Source: Candidatus Caccocola faecipullorum (GTDB lineage Bacteria > Synergistota > Synergistia > Synergistales > Synergistaceae). From it: DNA of 6,229 nt. Position numbers and translations under genes: made by a program. Every line of letters begins with the position of its first letter. Position 1 is the first letter of the stretch. Of the stretch, positions 1 to 4,925 are shown one piece after another. The stretch covers positions 1-6,229 of the forward strand of contig DVKA01000244.1 of assembly GCA_018716365.1 (NCBI GenBank). The letters run 5' to 3'. The notes under the pieces were generated by a model that made no database searches, was not told where the DNA came from, and saw only the letters and a list, made by a program, of their open reading frames with translations.

Positions 1-20
1 GTGTGCGCCCATAAGACGTT

Positions 21-27
21 AGGGAGG
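21..27 (+). promoter_or_regulatory. Ribosome binding site of efp
   Basis: AGGGAGG lies 7 bases before the ATG at 35. An earlier ATG at 31 is only 3 bases away and opens a six-codon frame ending at TGA 49-51, so this site supports 35 as the efp start. Confidence 0.75.
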
Positions 28-34
28 CATATGT

Positions 35-607
35 ATGGGACAAGTTGTTGATACGAGCGATTTCCGCCCGGGACTCAAAATCAGATGGGAAGGCGGAATG
101 TGGGTCATCCTCGAATGCTCGCACCATAAAATGGGAAGAGGCGGCGCCATCGTCCGCGGCAAGCTCCGCAACCTTGAGACCGGTTCGAGCGTGGACCAGT
201 CCTTCAAGTCGGGCGAGCGCTTTGAAAGAATAGTCTTCGACGAGAAGCCGGCGCAGTACCAGTACCGCGACGGCGAGGACTACGTCTTTATGGATATGGA
301 ATCATACGACCAGGTCAGCCTGTCGCCCGACATCCTCGGCGACGCGGCGAAGTTCCTTGTCGACGACCTCGAAGTCAGCTTCGACATGTTCGAGGGGCGC
401 GTCATGGGCATTGAGCTTCCGAACCAGGTCACTATGAAAATCACGGACACACCGCCCGGATTCAAGGGCGACACCGCCTCCGGCGGCGGCAAACCCGCCA
501 CGACGGAGACCGGTCTCGTCGTAACAGTTCCCTTCTTCGTCGAGAACGGCGAAATGATCGTCGTCGACACGAGGACCGGGGAGTATCTGGAACGGGCGAA
601 GAAATAG
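35..607 (+). CDS. efp: Translation elongation factor P (EF-P)
   Basis: EF-P binds the ribosome between the P and E sites and relieves stalling at consecutive prolines; it acts in the cytosol. The 190-residue protein has the usual family length and three-domain layout: a KOW-like domain I (about 2-62), OB domain II (about 66-128) and OB domain III (about 130-188). Visible signatures are the start TSDFRPGLKI, the domain I loop HHKMGRGGAIVRGKLRNL (30-47), the linker FKGDTASGGGKPAT and the C-terminal signature VDTRTGEYLER. The loop-tip residue that is lysine 34 in E. coli is R35 here (codon AGA 137-139), so lysyl modification by EpmA at this position is not possible. The protein itself contains a PPG motif (140-142). 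The start at 35 is set by AGGGAGG at 21-27. The next gene follows after 63 bases on the same strand. Identification is secure; only the modification state is open. Confidence 0.97.
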   Translation: MGQVVDTSDFRPGLKIRWEGGMWVILECSHHKMGRGGAIVRGKLRNLETGSSVDQSFKSGERFERIVFDEKPAQYQYRDGEDYVFMDMESYDQVSLSPDILGDAAKFLVDDLEVSFDMFEGRVMGIELPNQVTMKITDTPPGFKGDTASGGGKPATTETGLVVTVPFFVENGEMIVVDTRTGEYLERAKK

Positions 608-618
608 CGCACCGCAAG

Positions 619-635
619 GGCCGGACTGGCCGGCC
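619..635 (+). other. Short GC-only hairpin between efp and the next gene
   Basis: GGCCGG (619-624) can pair with CCGGCC (630-635) across a five-base ACTGG loop. It lies 12 bases after the efp stop codon. No T-run follows, so it is not a convincing intrinsic terminator. It could slow polymerase or protect an mRNA 3' end, or it could be chance in GC-rich DNA. Confidence 0.3.
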
Positions 636-657
636 GCAGGCTGCCTTATTATCCAAC

Positions 658-663
658 AGGAGG
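658..663 (+). promoter_or_regulatory. Ribosome binding site of the CD1247-type gene
   Basis: AGGAGG is a full-strength Shine-Dalgarno sequence 7 bases before the ATG at 671, and it fixes that start. Confidence 0.75.
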
Positions 664-670
664 GGTTCAA

Positions 671-1093
671 ATGAGCGCACGTGAGAAAATAGCATATTTG
701 AAAGGGCTTATCGACGGACAGAACTTGACGGACACGCCGGACAAGGCGAAATTTTACGCGGCACTGGTCGATGCGTTGGATTCCCTGGCTGTTGCGATTG
801 AAGAGCACGAGGACGTTCACGAGGAGCTGAACGCCTACCTTGAACAGCTTGACGAAGACGTTTCGGACATCGAGGACGAGCTCGACGAGCTGGAAGGCGG
901 CGAATGCGGGTGCCACAGCCACGATGACGACGACGAAGAGGACGAGTACGAAGACTTCGACGAAGAAGAGTACGAGTCCGTGACGTGCCCGAACTGCGGC
1001 AACGATTTCTATTACGAGCCGGCTCTTTACGAAGAGGACGAAGATCTGGTCTGCCCGCACTGCGGCAAGCCGTTCAAGCTTCCCGAAGAGTAA
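671..1093 (+). CDS. Acidic zinc-ribbon protein with CD1247-type N-terminal domain
   Basis: Function is unknown. The 140-residue protein resembles the family named after Clostridioides difficile CD1247, which is commonly found near efp, asp23 and nusB. Residues 1-75 form a helical, probably coiled-coil domain (REKIAYLKGLIDG, then EEHEDVHEELNAYLEQLDEDV, which keeps the family's 'HEEL..Y...LDEDV' pattern). Residues 79-84 are CGCHSH, a small cluster of possible metal ligands. Residues 85-102 are almost all Asp and Glu. Residues 106-132 carry two CPxCG knuckles (C106/C109 and C128/C131), a zinc-ribbon arrangement of the kind that binds nucleic acid or protein. There is no signal peptide or membrane segment, so it should be cytosolic. 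The extreme acidity argues against simple DNA binding and fits a protein-interaction role, which is inference. It lies between efp and the asp23-like gene, 42 bases ahead of the latter, probably in the same transcript. Confidence 0.85.
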   Translation: MSAREKIAYLKGLIDGQNLTDTPDKAKFYAALVDALDSLAVAIEEHEDVHEELNAYLEQLDEDVSDIEDELDELEGGECGCHSHDDDDEEDEYEDFDEEEYESVTCPNCGNDFYYEPALYEEDEDLVCPHCGKPFKLPEE

Positions 1094-1110
1094 CGGGGCG
1101 CGTCTGGTAT

Positions 1111-1120
1111 TTACCGGTAA
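1111..1120. repeat. Perfect 10-base palindrome TTACCGGTAA ahead of the Asp23 gene
   Basis: TTACCGGTAA reads identically on both strands and overlaps the first two bases of the AAAGGAGG ribosome binding site. As RNA it could form only three A-U/U-A pairs, so it is more plausible as a dimeric DNA-binding site than as a hairpin. No regulator can be named, and chance is possible. Confidence 0.3.
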
Positions 1121-1126
1121 AGGAGG
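1119..1126 (+). promoter_or_regulatory. Strong ribosome binding site of the Asp23-family gene
   Basis: AAAGGAGG lies 9 bases before the ATG at 1136 and 21 bases before the next in-frame ATG at 1148. It therefore favours 1136 and predicts high translation. Confidence 0.75.
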
Positions 1127-1135
1127 AGCCGCCGA

Positions 1136-1597
1136 ATGGACGAAACCATGAGAGACGATTTTGCCGCCGAGGAGAAACAGGAAAGCGGCATAGGACAGTC
1201 GAACCTTGAGGGCAAAATACGCATATCGGAAGACGTTATAGCCCAGCTTGCGACGAAGGCGCTCAACAGCGTCGAGGGCGTCGCTCCGGCGAGCCCGGGG
1301 CTGATGGCGAATCTCAGGCTCGGCAGAAAGACAGCCAACGGAGTGCGCATCCTCATCTCCGAGGGCGAGCCGCCCGAGATAGTCGTGGACGCCTACATAA
1401 CGGTGAAGTACGGCCTCAGGATTCCCGACGTCTGCTGGGACGTACAGGAGGCCGTGAAGGATCAGATCGAACGCTTCACGGGCTACGCGATAAAGGGCGT
1501 CAACATCTACGTCCAGGGCATAACCTTCGCCGAGAAGAAAGAAGCTCAGGAGGGCGGCGAGGCGGAGCCGGAGTTCTCCAGCGTCGACGAGGCCTGA
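1136..1597 (+). CDS. Asp23/Gls24 family envelope stress response protein
   Basis: Asp23/Gls24 proteins are abundant, membrane-associated cytoplasmic proteins linked to cell-envelope or alkaline stress. In Staphylococcus, Asp23 is held at the membrane by AmaP. The 153-residue protein has a short polar leader (1-23), the Asp23 core (about 24-133) and an acidic tail. The core shows the family pattern: GKIRISEDVIAQLATKAL, VEGVAP, then VVDAYITVKYGLRIPDV, VQEAVKDQIERFTGY and VNIYVQGITF. There are no membrane helices, so membrane attachment would need a partner; the two-helix protein encoded immediately downstream is an obvious candidate by position. The start at 1136 is supported by AAAGGAGG; M5 at 1148 is a weaker alternative. 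A strong intrinsic terminator begins 23 bases after the stop, so this is probably the last gene of the efp-side transcript. The family assignment is firm; the exact role in this organism is unknown. Confidence 0.93.
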   Translation: MDETMRDDFAAEEKQESGIGQSNLEGKIRISEDVIAQLATKALNSVEGVAPASPGLMANLRLGRKTANGVRILISEGEPPEIVVDAYITVKYGLRIPDVCWDVQEAVKDQIERFTGYAIKGVNIYVQGITFAEKKEAQEGGEAEPEFSSVDEA

Positions 1598-1619
1598 TTT
1601 CACAGCAGTTGATTACCGA

Positions 1620-1653
1620 AAGGCCGGTTTCACGCAAACCGGCCTTCTTCTTT
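1620..1653 (+). terminator. Intrinsic (Rho-independent) terminator after the Asp23-family gene
   Basis: An 11-base-pair perfect stem pairs AAGGCCGGTTT (1620-1630) with AAACCGGCCTT (1636-1646) around a five-base CACGC loop. It is followed by a T-rich stretch reading TTCTTCTTT (1645-1653). The core of six G-C pairs plus the U-rich tail is typical. It ends only 19 bases before the ATG of the next gene, so the next gene's ribosome binding site starts within a few bases of the terminator tail and no promoter fits between them. Confidence 0.88.
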
Positions 1654-1656
1654 GAG

Positions 1657-1662
1657 AGGCGG
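1657..1662 (+). promoter_or_regulatory. Ribosome binding site of the membrane protein gene
   Basis: AGGCGG (within GAGAGGCGG, 1654-1662) is 10 bases before the ATG at 1673. It supports 1673 over an in-frame TTG at 1652 that lies inside the terminator tail. Confidence 0.55.
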
Positions 1663-1672
1663 TGCATATACT

Positions 1673-2146
1673 ATGCTCTTTCTATGGACGACAACTAAAC
1701 TTGGAAAAATCTGGATAGACGGCGACGCCGTCAAACAGATTATAGCTAGGCGCCTTCCTCAGGAGCTGTACGTGCAGGAAGTTTCCTTCATTGGGGAAAA
1801 GGCCCTTCTTAACATCTACATCGCCGCGCCCGACGACTGGCCGGCGGCTGATAGAGCCGCGCTTGAAGCGAAATTTTCCGGCCTCTTCGGCCCCTCGGGC
1901 GTATCCGTGCAGATAAACTGGGTCAACGTCGCGCCGCAGGACAACAGGAAGGCCACCCCGGTCTGGATGCTCCCCGTCTTCTGGGGCGCGGCCGCTGCCG
2001 GCGTCACGGCGCTCTTCCACATGGGGCTCGGCGGCGTGCTCTGGTCCATCTTCTTTGCGGTGATAGGCTACGGCGTCGCGTGGCTGATCCTCACCGAGGA
2101 CGGAAGAAAGCAGATAAACGCCCTGAGGGAACTCTTTAGGAGATGA
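1673..2146 (+). CDS. Unrecognised small protein with C-terminal two-helix membrane hairpin
   Basis: I do not recognise a named family. The 157-residue protein has a soluble N-terminal half (1-92) and two hydrophobic helices, about 96-116 (from WMLPVFWGAAAAG) and 121-140 (LWSIFFAVIGYGVAWLIL), joined by a short GLGG turn. It ends in a charged tail (EDGRKQINALRELFRR). Positive residues flank both outer ends of the hairpin (R92/K93 and R145/K146/R152), which suggests both termini are cytoplasmic. The opening KLGKIWIDGDAVKQIIARRL echoes GKIRISEDVIAQLATKAL of the Asp23-family protein next door, and the hairpin resembles DUF2273-type membrane proteins that often sit beside asp23 genes. A role as membrane anchor for the Asp23 protein is inference. 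ATG 1673 is chosen because a longer frame from TTG 1652 would start inside the terminator. nusB starts 4 bases after its stop. Confidence 0.75.
   Translation: MLFLWTTTKLGKIWIDGDAVKQIIARRLPQELYVQEVSFIGEKALLNIYIAAPDDWPAADRAALEAKFSGLFGPSGVSVQINWVNVAPQDNRKATPVWMLPVFWGAAAAGVTALFHMGLGGVLWSIFFAVIGYGVAWLILTEDGRKQINALRELFRR
2138..2142 (+). promoter_or_regulatory. Ribosome binding site deciding the nusB start
   Basis: AGGAG lies inside the end of the preceding gene. It is 8 bases before TTG 2151 and 14 bases before ATG 2157. The spacing favours the TTG start, which adds only Met-Val ahead of MSRK. Confidence 0.6.
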
Positions 2147-2150
2147 TTTT

Positions 2151-2693
2151 TTGGTAATGTCCAGAAAAACGCAGCTGCGCCACAGAGCGCGCGAGATCGC
2201 GCTGCAGCTCGTATATATGAACGACATGAGGCCTGATGCCACGGTCGCGGAGATGCTGGAGGAATTCCCGGTCGACGAGGCCGTGACGCTCTTCGACGGC
2301 GAGCTCAGGGCCGAAGAGGATGAAAAGCCCTCGAAGGCGGAATTCCCGTTCGTCGCGGCCTTCGACCTCTCTCTCTCCGACGCGGAGAAAGACGAGGTCA
2401 TGACCTACGCGGCGGACCTTCTTCGCGGCGTGCGCGCGAACGCCGCCGAGATAGAGGACGTCATCCGCATCAACATGGAGAGCAAATGGCGTCCCGAGCG
2501 CCTCGTCGCGCTTGACAAGGCTGTCATATCGCTTGCGCTCTACGAGGGCACGATAGCGAAGAAAGTCCCAGTCAACGTCGCCATATCCGAGGCGGTCGAA
2601 ATAGCCAAGGCCTTCGGGACGGAGGAATCGGGGCGATTCGTCAACGGCGTGCTCGGCCGCATAGCGCGCGGCTCAGATGATAACAAACAATAA
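2151..2693 (+). CDS. nusB: Transcription antitermination factor NusB
   Basis: NusB pairs with ribosomal protein S10 (NusE), binds boxA RNA and supports antitermination, notably of rRNA operons. The 180-residue all-helical protein begins with the arginine-rich RNA-contacting segment RHRAREIALQLVYMND (10-25) and ends with the diagnostic helices LDKAVISLALYEG (121-133), VPVNVAISEAVEIAKAFG and FVNGVLGRIAR. It is longer than the roughly 130-160 residues usual for the family. The excess lies in an acidic, Lys/Glu-rich insertion at about 40-82, between helix 1 and YAADLLRGVRAN. The start is probably TTG 2151 from ribosome-binding-site spacing; ATG 2157 would shorten the protein by two residues. A T6 run (2147-2152) covers the first two bases of that TTG. 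The 3' end overlaps xseA by 17 bases, implying coupled translation. Identification is firm. Confidence 0.95.
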   Translation: MVMSRKTQLRHRAREIALQLVYMNDMRPDATVAEMLEEFPVDEAVTLFDGELRAEEDEKPSKAEFPFVAAFDLSLSDAEKDEVMTYAADLLRGVRANAAEIEDVIRINMESKWRPERLVALDKAVISLALYEGTIAKKVPVNVAISEAVEIAKAFGTEESGRFVNGVLGRIARGSDDNKQ

Positions 2694-3930
2694 AATAATC
2701 ACGGTCGACGAGATGACGGCCTCCGTCAAGGAGGCTCTCTTCCGCGAACCGTCGCTTCAGAATCTTTCCGTGCGCGGTGAACTGCTGGGTTTCAAGCTCC
2801 ATACCAGCGGCCACGCATATTTTACTTTGCTCGGAGAAAATTCGCGCGTCTCGTGCGTGCTTTTCCGCTCCTATGCGAGCTCTGTGCTCGTCTGGCCGAA
2901 GGACGGCGACGAGGTGCTCGTGCGCGGCAAGGTCGACGTCTACGGCGCGCGCGGCTCGTACCAGATATACGCCGTAAACCTGCTCCCGCTCGGCGCGGGG
3001 GCGAAGGCGCGAGCGAAAGAGGCGCTGCGCATGAAGCTTGAGCGCGAAGGGATATTCGACCTCCGGCTCAAGCGTTCGCTGCCGCGCTACCCCGAGCGCG
3101 TAGCGGTCATAACCTCGCCGACCGGCGCGGCGCTCCAGGATGTTCTCAAACTTCACGCCCTGCGTTACCCGTGCGCCGAGATAATCGTAATCCCCAGCCT
3201 CATGCAGGGCGTAGGCGCGCCGGAGGAAATTACAGCGGCCTTCGAGCGCGCGCGGCGCATCCGCGGCCTTTCGTGTCTCATGCTCGTGCGCGGCGGCGGA
3301 AACCGCGACGACCTCGACATCTTCGACGAAGAATCAGTCGTGCGCGCGGTGCGCCTCTGCCCCGTCCCAGTGATAACCGGCCTCGGCCACCAGATAGACA
3401 GCACGCTCGCCGACCTCGCCGCCGACGCGGCGGCCCCTACGCCTTCGGGAGCGGCGGAGAGGCTCTTCCCAGACCGCCGCGCGCTTGAAGCGGCGCTCTG
3501 CGACGCGGAACGATCAATGCGCGGCACGCTCGAAGGACGAATCGGCCTCATGTCGCGCGCTCTCGAAAACGCAGGCAAAAGAATGGAAACGGCGATGAAT
3601 CTGAAACATTTCACCCCTGCCTCGGCTGCGCTCAAAAGAGCGGAAGAATCGCTTGACGCGGGAATCGGCGTGAAACTCAGGAACGAAGCCGCGCGCCTCG
3701 CGGCCTCCGCCGCTCGTCTCGACGGCCTCTCTCCGCTGTCGCTCCTCGCAAAGGGCTACTCGATATGCGAGGACGGGCGCGGCGAAGTGCTGCGTTCCGT
3801 CTCGTCGCTCAAAGAAGGCTCGCGCGTAAACATCATAATGAGAGACGGCACGGCGGGAGCCGTCGTAGAAAACATATCCGGCGAAACGCCGTTCAAGGAG
3901 GTTCCGCAGCCATGCTGCCGCCCGCGCTGA
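2677..3930 (+). CDS. xseA: Exodeoxyribonuclease VII large subunit
   Basis: XseA is the catalytic subunit of exonuclease VII, which degrades single-stranded DNA from both ends to acid-soluble oligonucleotides and works with several copies of XseB. The 417-residue protein has an N-terminal OB fold (about 6-105: ITVDEMTASVKEAL, VRGELLGFKLHTSGHAYFTL), a catalytic domain (about 120-265), a helical region likely to form the coiled coil that binds XseB (about 265-360) and the C-terminal LSPLSLLAKGYSI segment. Family active-site residues are present: D155 in GAALQDVL, R205 in RGGGNRDDLDIF, and H238 and D241 in GLGHQID. GGGN replaces the more common GGGS. The start at 2677 lies inside nusB and has no visible Shine-Dalgarno sequence, consistent with translational coupling; starting at ATG 2713 would delete the conserved ITVDE segment. 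mtnA follows directly by overlap, and no xseB is found here. Confidence 0.96.
   Translation: MITNNKIITVDEMTASVKEALFREPSLQNLSVRGELLGFKLHTSGHAYFTLLGENSRVSCVLFRSYASSVLVWPKDGDEVLVRGKVDVYGARGSYQIYAVNLLPLGAGAKARAKEALRMKLEREGIFDLRLKRSLPRYPERVAVITSPTGAALQDVLKLHALRYPCAEIIVIPSLMQGVGAPEEITAAFERARRIRGLSCLMLVRGGGNRDDLDIFDEESVVRAVRLCPVPVITGLGHQIDSTLADLAADAAAPTPSGAAERLFPDRRALEAALCDAERSMRGTLEGRIGLMSRALENAGKRMETAMNLKHFTPASAALKRAEESLDAGIGVKLRNEAARLAASAARLDGLSPLSLLAKGYSICEDGRGEVLRSVSSLKEGSRVNIIMRDGTAGAVVENISGETPFKEVPQPCCRPR
3895..3901 (+). promoter_or_regulatory. Ribosome binding site of mtnA inside xseA
   Basis: AAGGAGG lies within the last codons of xseA, 10 bases before ATG 3912. It rules out the much longer in-frame extension upstream and fixes the mtnA start. 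Confidence 0.75.
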
Positions 3931-4925
3931 AATGGGAGGACGGCGCGCTTTATCTGCTCGACCAGCGCGCGCTGCCGCTCGAAACGAAATACAGAATCTG
4001 CCGCGATTACGAGGAAACAGCCGCGGCGATAGAGGACATGACCGTGCGCGGCGCTCCCGCGATAGGAGTGGCCGCCGCCTACGGGCTCGCGCTCGCGGAA
4101 AGAGAGGGCGAATTCGCCGAAGCCGCGAAGCGCCTCGCCGCGACGCGGCCGACCGCCGTAAATCTCTTCTGGGCCATAAAGCGCATGGAAGAGACGCGCG
4201 CGGCGCACGAAAACGAAAAAAATCTCACAGTGCTTCTCGAACGCGAAGCCGCTAAAATCCACGAAGAAGACGTAGAAATAAATAAAAGCATAGGCCGTTA
4301 CGGCGCGGCGCTGCTGCCCGACGAATGCGCGGCTATTACGCACTGCAACGCCGGCGCGCTGGCGACAGCGGGCTACGGCACGGCGCTCGGAGTTTTCCGC
4401 GCCGCCGCCGAAGCGGGGAAGAAACTCAAAATATACGCCGACGAGACGAGGCCGCGCCTTCAGGGTGCGTCGCTGACCGCCTACGAGCTTATGGCGGACG
4501 GCCTGGACGTCACTGTGATAACGGACTCGATGGCGGCCTTCCTGATGTCGCGCACAAAAATAGACGCGGTGATAACCGGCGCGGACCGCGTCGCTGCGAA
4601 CGGAGACGCGGCGAACAAGATAGGGACCTACGGCCTCGCAATAGCGGCGAAGCACCACGGCGTCCCGTTCTACATCGCGGCTCCACTTTCGACCTTCGAT
4701 GCAGACTGCCCGAGCGGTGCGGAAATACCGATAGAGGAGCGCGCCGCGGACGAAGTGCGCAAAATCGGCGGAAAATACATAACGCCGCCCGACGTTAAAG
4801 TTTGGAATCCCGCCTTCGACGTTACGCCGTCGGAGCTGATAGCAGGAATAATAACGGAGCGCGGAGTGATTCGCGCGCCGTATAAAGAAAATATAGAAAA
4901 AATCTTCCCGGGGGGAAACGCATAA
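3912..4925 (+). CDS. mtnA: S-methyl-5-thioribose-1-phosphate isomerase
   Basis: MtnA converts 5-methylthioribose 1-phosphate to 5-methylthioribulose 1-phosphate in the methionine salvage pathway; some homologues also act on 5-deoxyribose 1-phosphate. The 337-residue protein matches the aIF-2B-related isomerase family in length. Motifs seen are LYLLDQRALP (13-22), VRGAPAIGVAAAYG (45-58), HCNAGALATAGYGTALG (144-160, holding the catalytic cysteine C145), ADETRPRLQGASLTA and TGADRVAANGDAANKIGT (222-239, holding catalytic D225). The C145-D225 spacing of 80 equals that of the Bacillus catalytic pair. Start ATG 3912 gives the expected short leader before LKWEDGAL. The gene overlaps xseA by 19 bases and shares one base with ahcY (TAATG), so all three are likely co-translated. 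Its neighbour ahcY handles another S-adenosylmethionine by-product, which fits a SAM-recycling block. Other methionine-salvage genes are not in view. Confidence 0.95.
   Translation: MLPPALKWEDGALYLLDQRALPLETKYRICRDYEETAAAIEDMTVRGAPAIGVAAAYGLALAEREGEFAEAAKRLAATRPTAVNLFWAIKRMEETRAAHENEKNLTVLLEREAAKIHEEDVEINKSIGRYGAALLPDECAAITHCNAGALATAGYGTALGVFRAAAEAGKKLKIYADETRPRLQGASLTAYELMADGLDVTVITDSMAAFLMSRTKIDAVITGADRVAANGDAANKIGTYGLAIAAKHHGVPFYIAAPLSTFDADCPSGAEIPIEERAADEVRKIGGKYITPPDVKVWNPAFDVTPSELIAGIITERGVIRAPYKENIEKIFPGGNA

Noticed and set aside
1..22. Possible 3' end of an upstream gene (stops at 12-14 or 20-22)
   Set aside because: At most six residues would be visible and two frames are equally possible, so no gene can be supported.
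31..51. ATG at 31 opening a six-codon frame before efp
   Set aside because: It is only 3 bases from the Shine-Dalgarno sequence and ends at once. It is most likely a chance ATG next to the true start.
647..652. TATTAT as a -10 element before the CD1247-type gene
   Set aside because: No reasonable -35 hexamer lies 16-18 bases upstream (the region holds the GC hairpin), and the leader would be only about 12 bases.
302..1603. 433-codon open frame on the minus strand across efp, the CD1247-type gene and the asp23-family gene
   Set aside because: It crosses three well-supported plus-strand genes and their intergenic gaps, and its protein shows no recognisable domain. Long antisense frames are expected from GC-rich, GAC/GAG-rich coding DNA.
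1652..1672. TTG start seven codons upstream for the membrane protein
   Set aside because: The codon lies in the terminator's T-tail, has no ribosome binding site at a suitable distance, and the GAGAGGCGG site downstream of it serves ATG 1673.
1667..1672. TATACT as a -10 element before the membrane protein gene
   Set aside because: It directly abuts the start codon, so transcription would begin inside the coding region, and the expected -35 position holds only CTTCTT.
2117..2152. Weak stem (CCT..AGG, GAG..CTC) followed by T6 before nusB as a terminator
   Set aside because: Only short interrupted pairing is possible, and the stem overlaps the coding end and the nusB ribosome binding site.
3765..3911. 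Upstream in-frame extension of mtnA
   Set aside because: It adds 49 Arg-rich residues inside xseA in another frame. AAGGAGG at 3895-3901 and the family's usual N-terminus both support ATG 3912.
3800..3912. SAM-responsive riboswitch ahead of mtnA/ahcY
   Set aside because: The region is xseA coding sequence, and I see no SAM-box-like core or terminator. The genes are overlapped rather than led by an untranslated region.
3756..4658. 300-codon minus-strand open frame opposite xseA and mtnA
   Set aside because: It lies opposite two conserved enzymes, has biased composition and shows no domain features.
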